A DNA stretch of 60,280 nt from positions 12,622 to 72,901 of the forward strand of contig JADGAR010000015.1 in assembly GCA_015231915.1 (NCBI GenBank), written 5' to 3'. The DNA is from Magnetococcales bacterium (GTDB lineage Bacteria > Pseudomonadota > Magnetococcia > Magnetococcales > Magnetaquicoccaceae). The notes beneath the pieces are model-generated. The model had not been told where the DNA came from. It saw only the letters and a list, made by a program, of their open reading frames with translations, and did no database searches. Position numbers and translations under genes: made by a program. This document shows positions 7,969 to 15,600 of this stretch, one piece after another (position 1 is the first letter of the stretch; every line of letters begins with the position of its first letter).

Positions 7969-9406
7969 TCATTGGAGTGAAAAACGTGATGTCGGTGACA
8001 CTAGTGCAAGTGCGGCGTATGATAATTTATGCTCATTTAGTGACAGGCTCCAGCATAGTCTTGGTGCTTATTCTAGGATGATTCGATGGGTCAAGGTGAT
8101 TGCCCCCTCAGCCGCAACTGCAATGATACTTGGAGAGAAGATTGATTTTGCAATAGTTGATTTTGAAGTTCCGTCGGTTGACAAAAAGTATGATTTGCCG
8201 CGAGTTATTGATGATATTATAGGTAAATGCATACCGTTTTGTTTTTTAACCAACTATCCTGGTGGAGTAAAAATATTCGTCGATCTTCTTAGTAAAGAAA
8301 AGCTTAGTCATTTCAAAGGCATCTATACAAAAGAATTAGCAGATGTCTCTCGTCTAGGATCTTGTTTATTGTCTTTTTTTCAAATTCCAAGCTTTTCAAT
8401 CGTCCATTTAAGTGATCTGCATTTTTCTTCTGTGCAAAACGGAAGTACAACGAGTCTTGCTGGCGAGCAAGTGCTGCTTTATGAAGCTTTGATTGATTTT
8501 TTTGAAAAGCATAAGTCGCAGTTTAATTTTGACGCTCTTGTAATTACTGGTGACATGGCTGCAAAAAAACCTGAGGTTGATCTTCAAATCGCTCGTGAGT
8601 ATATTCGCTTAATTGCTGAAAAAACTATTTCGTTGAAAAATTTAGAGAGGATGTTTATAGTTCCTGGCAACCATGATTTAACATGGAGCAATTTTGACGC
8701 TTTACAAATTTCTTCAAACCCTTGGAAAAATTATGTTGACTTTTTTAATGCTGTGTATATTGGGTATGATGGTGCTATTCAACAGCTTGATGGATGGACA
8801 GGAAGTGGATTACCTGCAACTTTAACAGGTCCTGGATTATCCTGGAGAAGAGAACTATCATATCCCAATATTGATATAATTGGTATATCAACTGTAAATG
8901 CTTCAGAAACTAGCAAGGGTAATGGATTGGTTACGCAAAATCATATAAGTTATATAAAAGGTAAGTGGAGTAACAGTCCAGGGCATTTTAAGACTAGAAT
9001 TTTATTGCAACATCATAATATAATGCCTGTTTATTCCGGGTCTACATTAGATAAGAGAACTATTTTGGAAAATCCAGGAAGTATTTTAAATTGTTTGTCT
9101 GCTTGTCACTGTAATATTATATTGTCTGGTCACACACATTTTCCCGAGGTTCATATCCAAGAGGCATATAAGAGAAATCAAACAGGCCTGATTGTTTCTA
9201 AACCTGTTATTTGTATTTCAGCAGGGTCAACTGGCAACGTTTTTGAAAGGCATCCAAATTATTTTAATATTCTCAAATTTCATTCGCTTGATCCTGTCAC
9301 AAAAACCCGAAAATTATCTATTAATCATGTTCAGTATATATCTGACGATGGTAAATGGTCTTTATGCAATGACCCGATTGATTTAACATTGAGTCCCTCG
9401 CAATAA
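7928..9406 (+). CDS. Cassette protein D: receiver domain fused to calcineurin-like metallophosphoesterase
   Basis: 492 residues. Residues 1-145 form a CheY-like receiver: acidic pair D13-D14 (ILWIDDH), phosphoacceptor D78 (FAIVDFEVP), T108 (CFLTNY) and K135 (IYTKEL) are all present. Residues about 155-480 are a calcineurin-like phosphoesterase with every metal motif: D163-x-H165 (HLSDLHF), GD208-209 (VITGDMAAKK), GNHD 247-250, LLQHHN, and SGHTHF. Such enzymes hydrolyse cyclic nucleotides, other phosphoesters or nucleic acids. The start at ATG 7928 is set by GGAG six bases upstream; it overlaps gene C, implying translational coupling. Phosphorylation by protein B probably gates the phosphoesterase (inference). 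AT-rich like its neighbours. Confidence 0.85.
   Translation: MKTNTEYTILWIDDHWSEKRDVGDTSASAAYDNLCSFSDRLQHSLGAYSRMIRWVKVIAPSAATAMILGEKIDFAIVDFEVPSVDKKYDLPRVIDDIIGKCIPFCFLTNYPGGVKIFVDLLSKEKLSHFKGIYTKELADVSRLGSCLLSFFQIPSFSIVHLSDLHFSSVQNGSTTSLAGEQVLLYEALIDFFEKHKSQFNFDALVITGDMAAKKPEVDLQIAREYIRLIAEKTISLKNLERMFIVPGNHDLTWSNFDALQISSNPWKNYVDFFNAVYIGYDGAIQQLDGWTGSGLPATLTGPGLSWRRELSYPNIDIIGISTVNASETSKGNGLVTQNHISYIKGKWSNSPGHFKTRILLQHHNIMPVYSGSTLDKRTILENPGSILNCLSACHCNIILSGHTHFPEVHIQEAYKRNQTGLIVSKPVICISAGSTGNVFERHPNYFNILKFHSLDPVTKTRKLSINHVQYISDDGKWSLCNDPIDLTLSPSQ
9391..9399 (+). repeat. 9-bp direct repeat GAGTCCCTC, right copy
   Basis: Identical to 3656-3664. It overlaps the last codons of cassette gene D, and its TCCCTC pairs with GAGGGA at 9415-9420 in a hairpin spanning the stop codon, which could also serve as a weak terminator. 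Confidence 0.3.
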
Positions 9407-9414
9407 ATCCGCCT

Positions 9415-9495
9415 GAGGGAGGTGTGTAACCTCAACATCAACGTACAGCTAACCGCCGGATACGGAATCGTGTGTCCAATGGGGCGGAAAACTCG
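9415..9495 (+). mobile_element. Possible group II intron 3' (domain V-like) remnant
   Basis: GC-rich sequence resumes just after gene D. A hairpin GAGGTGTGTAACCTC (about 9418-9432) echoes the 5' remnant. It is followed by ACCGCCGGATACGGAATCG and a pairing strand (GTGTGTCC, then GGGGCGG) that resemble the domain V stem of bacterial group II introns, although the 3' strand is imperfect. The copy looks degenerate. Together with 3312-3670 it brackets the AT-rich cassette. Motif recognition only. Confidence 0.4.
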
Positions 9496-9525
9496 CAACC
9501 TACCCGTTCGAAGGAGCGCGAGATC

Positions 9526-10878
9526 ATGGACCCCACCGAGGTCGCCCTGCGCAAGGCCGTGCGCCTCCGGCCCCTGAGCCTGGAGGCCCATGCCGCCCTG
9601 ATCGATCACCTGACCCGCCGCAATCGCCCGGATGCGGTGGTGGCCGCCTACCGGGAACTGGTGCGCCGTCTGCCGGATCTGGCTGTGGCCCATTATAATC
9701 TCGGGGTGATCCTGAAAGATCTGCAATGCCATGCCGAGGCCGAAGCCGCCTATCGGGAGGCGTTGCGGGTCAGGCCGGATTACGTCGAGGCCCATGCCAA
9801 TCTGGGGGTGTTGCTGATGGGCCTCGGTCGTTTCGAGGAGGCCGAAGCCGCGTTGCGGCAGGCGCCGGACTTGCCGGAAGCCAATCTGAACCTCGCACAG
9901 TTGTTGTTGCGCGACGGACGGTTCGCAGAGGGGTGGCGACGGTTCGAATTCCGTTATCATCCGCGCCTGACCGGTCGAACCGTGATTCCGCCCGCTCTGC
10001 CGTATCCCCCATGGCGGGGGGAGGATCTCGCGGGCAAGAGCCTGTGCGTGCTCTGGGAGCAGGGGTTCGGGGATGCGATTCAATTCTGCCGCTATCTGCC
10101 GCTCTTGAGCGCGCGCGGTGCCGCGAGGATCACATTTCTTTGCGACCATCAGCTGGTTTCCTTACTGGCCACCGGGTTGCACGGGGTTGCGAACCTGGCG
10201 CTGGCCTGGGATCTTGCCGCCATTCCCCGGCATGATTACTGGGTTTTTTTGTTATCCATCCCTTCTCTCATGGGCACGGAGGCGGCATCGATTCCGGCCT
10301 CGCTGCCCTATCTGAGCCTCTCCCTGGAGCGGCTGGCATTGTGGCGCGCAGCGTTGCCAAGTGGCGCGGGGCTGCGTGTCGGTCTGGCGTGGAAGGGCCG
10401 GTCGGATCATGTCAACGACGCCAACCGTTCCTTGCCCGGTCTCGCCGTTCTGGCGTCGCTCTGGGACGTGGCGGGGGTGACCTGGATCAGCCTGCAGAAG
10501 GGCGCGGGGGCACAGGAGGCCCAGTCGCCGCCCCCGGATCAGCCCCTGGTGGATCTGGGCGCCCAGGTCCGCGACTTCGCCGATACGGCGGCGGTGCTTG
10601 TGCAACTGGACCTGTTGATCACCGTGGATACGGCGGTCGCCCACCTGTGCGGGGCATTGGGAAAACCGTGCTGGGTGGTGCTGCCCTGCGTCGGCACGGA
10701 TTGGCGTTGGCTGGCGGAACGGGCCGATTCCCCCTGGTATCCGGGGGTCATGCGTCTGTTTCGGCAACGCCAACCCGGTGACTGGACCTGTGTGGTCGAG
10801 GAGGTGCGAAACGCCTTGTTGGAGTTCGCCCGCACGGCGACGTTGCCGCCGTGCGGGCAGGAAATCACTGCTCGTTGA
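9526..10878 (+). CDS. TPR protein with GT9/heptosyltransferase-like C-terminal domain
   Basis: 450 residues. The N-terminal 150 carry four or five TPR units (AVAHYNLGVILKDLQCHAEA, YVEAHANLGVLLMGLGRFEE). The C-terminal half begins WEQGFGDAIQFCRYLPLL and ends with TVDTAVAHLCGALGKPCWVV, the pattern of TPR proteins that end in a glycosyltransferase-9-like fold. It probably transfers a sugar to protein or surface glycan; the acceptor is unknown. ATG 9526 is chosen because AAGGAG sits nine bases upstream; the in-frame GTG at 9472 lies within intron-like sequence. It converges on the phage-like gene to its right with a 14-base tail overlap. Confidence 0.8.
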   Translation: MDPTEVALRKAVRLRPLSLEAHAALIDHLTRRNRPDAVVAAYRELVRRLPDLAVAHYNLGVILKDLQCHAEAEAAYREALRVRPDYVEAHANLGVLLMGLGRFEEAEAALRQAPDLPEANLNLAQLLLRDGRFAEGWRRFEFRYHPRLTGRTVIPPALPYPPWRGEDLAGKSLCVLWEQGFGDAIQFCRYLPLLSARGAARITFLCDHQLVSLLATGLHGVANLALAWDLAAIPRHDYWVFLLSIPSLMGTEAASIPASLPYLSLSLERLALWRAALPSGAGLRVGLAWKGRSDHVNDANRSLPGLAVLASLWDVAGVTWISLQKGAGAQEAQSPPPDQPLVDLGAQVRDFADTAAVLVQLDLLITVDTAVAHLCGALGKPCWVVLPCVGTDWRWLAERADSPWYPGVMRLFRQRQPGDWTCVVEEVRNALLEFARTATLPPCGQEITAR

Positions 10879-11983
10879 GCACGGAACGGGTGATGCGCAC
10901 ATGCACCGCCGACCCGCAGGACCCCTTGAGCTGCATCACCTGGGCGGCCCCGCTGCCGCTCAACCCCACCTCGAAATGGAGCGTGGGGATGTCGCCGCCC
11001 AGTCGCAACTCGGCGAACCAGTTGTAGTTGACCCCGGTGGCGTCCGCCACGCTGGTGCCGTTGTGCACCGCGATCACTTTCAGGATGTTCACCTGAGACG
11101 GCGTGGCCACGGAACGGGAATGGATCACCCATTCGGCGGCGAGCGCCTGATCCACCGCCACCGAGTCGAGCACGGTCAGGGCGGTGACGTTGTCCACCTT
11201 CTTTTCGCTCTTGGCGTCGGCCAGGACCCGGTCCAGGGTCGAAAGATTGGCCGTGACCGTGGCCGAGGCGGCAATGTGCTGCGTGGAGGTCACCTGCGGG
11301 CCGATGGCGGCGTCCAGGGCGCCGATGCCGCTCTCCAGGCTTTCGCCGTTGTGCACGATGTTGACCGAGGTGTAGGAGGGCATTTCGTTGCCCACGCCCG
11401 ACTTGCCCAGGAACGTGCGGATGAAGCCCGCCTCGGTCCAATCCTCGGCCCCGGTGGAGACCCAGTTCGCCCCATTGAAATTGAACTTGTGGCCCGCCCA
11501 GGTTCCGTCCTGCACCTGCACGGTATCGCCCTTGCTGGCGTCGTTGCCGTCCTCCACCAGGGTGGCCCCGCTGCCCGGCGTGCCACTGACGAGAAAAACG
11601 TTCTTGTTCGCCCCAATGATCCCGGTGAACAGGATGCGGCTGCCGTCCCCCACCGCCACGTCGTTCACCGTGCCGGTATTCACCGCCGTTTCGGCGGCGG
11701 TCAGATCGGCATATGCCGTGTTGTCCAGACAGTTCACCGGCTCGCGCCAGGAAAGCCCGAGCAGGGCGGCGGCGAGGTCCTGCTGGTTTTGCAGCCGGGT
11801 CCATTTCTCCAGGCCGGCGCCGGCGGCCTTCTTGGTGTAGAGGTGGCCGTTGCCCTGATCGGCGTAGAACGAACCGATCACCGCCTCGTCGGCGCGGCCT
11901 CCGTTCGGCGTGCCGTTGCCGGGGATGATGTGGATGCCGATGTCCAGCCCGCCACGGGCCGTGAAAAGTGCTGGTATTCCCAT
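10865..11983 (-). CDS. Phage-tail-like structural protein
   Basis: 372 residues, strong ribosome site (AAGGAG, six bases before ATG). The sequence is Gly/Thr/Asn-rich and low in charge. It opens IPALFTARGGLDIG with a short module ending HLYTKKAAGAGLEKWTRL and ends with a beta-rich region (FAELRLGGDIPTLHFEVGL). Such composition is typical of phage tail-fibre or baseplate-associated proteins, but I do not recognise a named family. It is the last of three minus-strand genes that look like a small tail module without head, lysis or integrase genes. It could be part of a tail-derived particle or a phage remnant. Confidence 0.55.
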   Translation of the reverse strand: MGIPALFTARGGLDIGIHIIPGNGTPNGGRADEAVIGSFYADQGNGHLYTKKAAGAGLEKWTRLQNQQDLAAALLGLSWREPVNCLDNTAYADLTAAETAVNTGTVNDVAVGDGSRILFTGIIGANKNVFLVSGTPGSGATLVEDGNDASKGDTVQVQDGTWAGHKFNFNGANWVSTGAEDWTEAGFIRTFLGKSGVGNEMPSYTSVNIVHNGESLESGIGALDAAIGPQVTSTQHIAASATVTANLSTLDRVLADAKSEKKVDNVTALTVLDSVAVDQALAAEWVIHSRSVATPSQVNILKVIAVHNGTSVADATGVNYNWFAELRLGGDIPTLHFEVGLSGSGAAQVMQLKGSCGSAVHVRITRSVLNEQ

Positions 11984-12008
11984 GTTTTTCTCCTTTCAGT
12001 GTTGGTTT

Positions 12009-12536
12009 TTAGTTGAAAATGCCGATTTTGGCTGTACGCACGGTCAAGGGGCCGCCGCCATGGCGACTGGTGATCAACAGTTCCACCACCTCGCCCTGTT
12101 CGGTCACGTCCACCTCGTAGGGGAGTTGGCCGGCATCTCCCAGGATCGCGTACTCCATGAAATGAACCGCGTCCCTGTCGCGCATGCACTTGATTTCGCT
12201 GGTGACGGCCAGGCCCGCCGCCTCGTCCGTGACCAGCACGAGCCACTTGGCCACCCGGTAATAGGCCGGCATCACCAGACGGTCCACCACCGTGGGCAGA
12301 TCCCTGGCCAAGGTTTCCACGCGGTTCGGATTCGGCCCGAACGGCCACCCGGGCGTGGCCAGGACGAGCGGAGAGGAGAACTCCAGTCGTTCCTCCTTGA
12401 TGGTCAGGCGCATGTTGCCGTCGAGATTGCGCACATGGATGGTCTCGTTGACCGTGCTGACCTGAATCCGGCTTTCGTCGAAGGAGATGCGCACCGCTTC
12501 CCCGCCCATGACGACTTGTAAAGTGGTGTCGGCCAT
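12009..12536 (-). CDS. Hypothetical protein of phage-tail-like cluster
   Basis: 175 residues starting at ATG 12536, one base after the stop of the upstream gene, so the two are translationally coupled; an in-frame GTG at 12548 would overlap that gene. Alternating hydrophobic and polar residues (LQVVMGGEAVRISFDESRIQV, TIHVRNLDGNMRLTI) indicate a beta-rich fold. No enzymatic motif or signal peptide is visible. Function unknown; a structural role is inferred from its neighbours. Confidence 0.6.
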   Translation of the reverse strand: MADTTLQVVMGGEAVRISFDESRIQVSTVNETIHVRNLDGNMRLTIKEERLEFSSPLVLATPGWPFGPNPNRVETLARDLPTVVDRLVMPAYYRVAKWLVLVTDEAAGLAVTSEIKCMRDRDAVHFMEYAILGDAGQLPYEVDVTEQGEVVELLITSRHGGGPLTVRTAKIGIFN

Positions 12537-12537
12537 G

Positions 12538-12909
12538 TCAGGGTCCACTGTCGCGTGTGATGTCCGCCTGCACCACGATCCTGCCGCTCATGATGGTGGC
12601 GACGATGGGCGGGTTTTCCGGAATGACCTTTTGCAGATCGTAGAAATAGCTCCCTGGCCGCAGCGCTCCGGTCTCGGCGGAGGTCAGCAGCAGGCTCCCC
12701 TTGCCGGACTCCGACTCTGCGCCTGGCGGAAAGGTGATCCGTTTTTGCAGTGCGGCGTTTTCGTCCAGGTCCTCCATGGTCCGTTTCATGGTGAACCACA
12801 ACACATGGTTGGTGATGTCGATCGGATTGCCCGCGCCATCCTTGAATTCCAGATTCCAGGCCTTGGTGTCCCCGCGAAAGAACGAGGTCAGATTGTTGTT
12901 CGTGGTCAT
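12538..12909 (-). CDS. Phage baseplate/BppU-like small protein
   Basis: 123 residues with a clear ribosome site (GAGGAG four bases before ATG). The pattern SFFRGDTKAWNLEFKD, then GNPIDITNHVLWFTMKR, resembles the N-terminal beta-sandwich of BppU-type phage baseplate or tail proteins (RGDT, then PIDLTG, then VWFTVK). It is the first gene of the three-gene minus-strand module. The 244 bases upstream (12910-13153) hold no gene I can support and probably contain its promoter. Confidence 0.5.
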   Translation of the reverse strand: MTTNNNLTSFFRGDTKAWNLEFKDGAGNPIDITNHVLWFTMKRTMEDLDENAALQKRITFPPGAESESGKGSLLLTSAETGALRPGSYFYDLQKVIPENPPIVATIMSGRIVVQADITRDSGP

Positions 12910-13153
12910 TGATCTCCTCTGAGTGCTTGCGATGCTGATCCCTGCCCGGCCTCCCGGACGCCATCCCGACGGCCTGGATATTGCCAGGATGACGGTCGTG
13001 CGAAAAGATGAATTGTTTCATCAATTCTTTTGTCTGGCGGTCAGAAAAAAATGTGCGTAAACGCAGGCAAGAAGAGCGTGTGTCTTTGGCGTTGAATATC
13101 GCCAGTGGCAGGCTACCGCAATAAATTTCCGGATGGGATTCGGTCAGGCGGTT

Positions 13154-13576
13154 TCATAAGCCGAGGCCGTCGCGTTGCAGAATGATTTTGGTGTAGTCCA
13201 GCATTTCGTCCAGATGGCGGGTGATGATGGCCACGGTAATGGGCAGTTGCAGAGACTGATCATCATGCACGGCGATGTTGCGAAACCCCACCATGGGTTT
13301 GAGCCTCGTGGCCATCTCCGTGGTGATCCATCCGCTGATGGCCAGCAGGTCGAAAACCTCCCGTGCGCCTTGGGGAACGCCCAGCCGCTCCCGGCGGATG
13401 AGGTGCTGGCCCATGTCCAGAGCGGCTTCACAGGCGCGTTGAATGTTGAGGATGGCCGCGTCCTGGCGGGTGAAATCGCTGGCGAAGGTGGCGGGATTCT
13501 TGGCGTACTCCTCCCTGGCCCGGGCCACGCAGCGTTCGATGATGGCGGCCTTGTTGATCAGCACGTCATCGGCCAT
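13154..13576 (-). CDS. HepT-like (DUF86) HEPN-domain protein
   Basis: 140 residues, all helical. LNIQRACEAALDMGQHLI and PMVGFRNIAVHDD match HepT/DUF86, whose active site is Rx4HxY. Here R and H are present (RNIAVH), but the tyrosine position is Asp. HepT is the HEPN ribonuclease toxin of HepT-MntA modules, where a nucleotidyltransferase AMPylates that tyrosine. No MntA gene is next to it, so this is a solitary copy, possibly inactive or acting with a distant partner. Confidence 0.7.
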   Translation of the reverse strand: MADDVLINKAAIIERCVARAREEYAKNPATFASDFTRQDAAILNIQRACEAALDMGQHLIRRERLGVPQGAREVFDLLAISGWITTEMATRLKPMVGFRNIAVHDDQSLQLPITVAIITRHLDEMLDYTKIILQRDGLGL

Positions 13577-13875
13577 GGATGGTGCCCTCCCGTAGGAGGA
13601 TGCAGGATGGGTTCAGGTTCATGCGACGTGTCGTTCATTGCCATGGTTGCAACGATGCCAAGGTGCGACTCTTGCGAGGATAACATCCGCAACCGCATGT
13701 GTCAGGCAGATTTTTGCTGGCAATGGCCATTTGCCCCGTTGACCCCGGTTCCCATGCCCGGTCGGTCGGGCGCTCCAACCCAATTTTTGTTCCTTGCCCC
13801 CCTTGCGCTCGAGCGATGGCATACCCATATCGATGGCAATATTCAACCGCATAGCTCTGAGGCGAGAAGCGCGAC
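13577..13875. other. Intergenic region without recognised feature
   Basis: About 300 bases between the divergent HepT-like gene and the ABC operon. I see no RNA gene, repeat or clear promoter, and short open frames lack ribosome sites. Confidence 0.5.
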
Positions 13876-14817
13876 ATGACGGAAACCATGATTCATCTGT
13901 CCGGCGTCACCCGGATGTTCGGCACGGTCAAGGCGCTGGACAACATCGAATTGCAGGTCCATCGCGGGGAGGTGATGGGCTTTCTGGGTCCCAACGGGGC
14001 GGGGAAGACCACCACCATGCGCATCCTGGCCGGGCTGCTGGCCCCCACGGAAGGCTCGGTGGCGGTGGCCGGGGTGGACGTGCTGGAAGATCCGGTCGAG
14101 GCGCGGGCCAGGATCGGCTTTCTGCCCGAGAATCCGCCCATCTACGGCGAGATGACCGTGGAGGAGTACCTGACCTATCTGGCGAGCCTGCGCCGGGTGC
14201 CGAAGGGGCAGTTGGCCGGGGCGGTGGACCGGGCCATGGAGCGCTGCGGCCTGACCGCAGTGGCCAACCGGCTGTTGCGCAACCTCTCCAAGGGGTATCG
14301 GCAGCGCGCCGGGATCGCCCAGGCCATCGTGCATGCCCCCGACGTGGTGATCCTGGACGAACCCACGGTGGGCCTCGACCCGATCCAGATCCGGGAGATC
14401 CGGGAACTGATCCGCGAACTGGGCGGGGAACATTCGGTGCTGCTTTCCACCCACATCCTGCCGGAGGTGCGCATGACCTGCGGGCGGGTGGCGGTGATCC
14501 ATCAGGGACGCATCGTGGCCGACGACGCCCTGGAAAACCTGGAAAGTCGCGTTCATGGGAGCAGCGCCCATTTTGTCCGCTTCGGCTCCTTGCCCGATGC
14601 CGATGCGTTGCGACGGATGGCGGGCGTGGCCGGCGTCACCCCCAGGGAGGACGGCTGGCTGATCACCTCCGTTGCCGCCGCCGACCCGGTGCCGGAACTG
14701 CTGCGCCTGTCGGTCGCCCAGGGATGGAACCTGCGGGAGTTGACCCCTGCGGGGGGCAACCTGGAGGACATCTTCCTGCAATTGACCACCCGCGAAGAGA
14801 AGGAGAACGTCCAATGA
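13876..14817 (+). CDS. ABC transporter ATP-binding protein, GldA/NatA type
   Basis: 313 residues. Walker A GPNGAGKTTT, Q-loop region GFLPENPPIY, signature LSKGYRQR and Walker B VVILDEPTVGLDP are intact. It ends with the ~80-residue C-terminal extension typical of ABC-2 exporters. First gene of a four-gene operon with a permease, a GldG-like protein and a DUF4340 protein, the layout found in many proteobacteria near gliding-type exporter homologues. The substrate is unknown. The start of the permease overlaps its stop (ATGA). Confidence 0.9.
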   Translation: MTETMIHLSGVTRMFGTVKALDNIELQVHRGEVMGFLGPNGAGKTTTMRILAGLLAPTEGSVAVAGVDVLEDPVEARARIGFLPENPPIYGEMTVEEYLTYLASLRRVPKGQLAGAVDRAMERCGLTAVANRLLRNLSKGYRQRAGIAQAIVHAPDVVILDEPTVGLDPIQIREIRELIRELGGEHSVLLSTHILPEVRMTCGRVAVIHQGRIVADDALENLESRVHGSSAHFVRFGSLPDADALRRMAGVAGVTPREDGWLITSVAAADPVPELLRLSVAQGWNLRELTPAGGNLEDIFLQLTTREEKENVQ

Positions 14818-15581
14818 GCGCCATTCTCACCCTGGCCGTGCGCGAGGTGCGCGGCATGTTCCACTCCCCCCTGGCCTGGACGCTGCTGGCGGTGCTCTTT
14901 TCCATATGCGCGTACATGTTCAACGCCAGTCTGCTCAACTACCAGATTCAGATGATGGAGTATCAGGCCTACGGCATGCGCGGCGCCCTGCCGCTGACGG
15001 AACGCACCATCGCCCCGATGCTGGGCAATGCGGCGGTGCTGTTGCTGCTGATCATGCCCCTGCTCTCCATGCGTCTGATCGCCGAGGAGAAACGGCAGGG
15101 AACCTGGCCGGCATTGGCCTCTTCCCCCTTGTCGCCCATGGTGATCGTCATGGGCAAGTATCTGGGGCTGTTGTTTTTCATCGCCATCGCCATCGGGGTG
15201 CTCGCCATCATTCCCCTGACCCTGTACCCCTACGGCAATCCGGACACCGGGCAATTCCTGGCCGGACTGGTTGGGTTGTTTCTGACTGCGGCCTCCTTCG
15301 GGGCCGTGGGGCTGGCCGCCTCCAGCGCCACGGAAAACCCCAACGTCGCGGCGGTCGCCTCCTTCGGCGTGCTGCTCCTGTTGTGGATCGTCTCCTGGAT
15401 GGGGAACGCCAGTGGCGGCGCCCTCGACAAGACGTTGGCCTATTTCTCCCTGATGACCCACTATCAGAATTTTCTTACCGGGCTGATCAGCAGTGCGGAT
15501 CTGGTCTATTTTGTGTTGCTCTCCGCAGCGGGCGTCCTGTTTGCCCGGCACCGGCTCCTGGCCGAGCGGATTCAAGGTTAG
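14814..15581 (+). CDS. ABC-2 type permease, GldF-like
   Basis: 255 residues with about six membrane helices (for example AWTLLAVLFSICAYMF, GNAAVLLLLIMPLLSM, FFIAIAIGVLAIIPLTL). The block SMRLIAEEKRQGTWPALASSPLS is the conserved cytoplasmic loop of ABC-2 permeases that contacts the ATPase. ATG 14814 overlaps the ATPase gene stop in an ATGA, which fixes the start. A longer upstream reading in this frame is not coding. Confidence 0.9.
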   Translation: MSAILTLAVREVRGMFHSPLAWTLLAVLFSICAYMFNASLLNYQIQMMEYQAYGMRGALPLTERTIAPMLGNAAVLLLLIMPLLSMRLIAEEKRQGTWPALASSPLSPMVIVMGKYLGLLFFIAIAIGVLAIIPLTLYPYGNPDTGQFLAGLVGLFLTAASFGAVGLAASSATENPNVAAVASFGVLLLLWIVSWMGNASGGALDKTLAYFSLMTHYQNFLTGLISSADLVYFVLLSAAGVLFARHRLLAERIQG

Positions 15582-15600
15582 GAAGAAGGGGAAGACGACG

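Noticed and set aside
9472-9525. GTG 9472 as the start of the TPR/GT9-like gene
   Set aside because: It lies within intron-like sequence and has no ribosome site, whereas ATG 9526 has AAGGAG at good spacing.
13794-14813. N-terminal extension of the ABC permease frame from 13794
   Set aside because: The region codes for the ATPase in another frame; the permease starts at the ATGA overlap at 14814.
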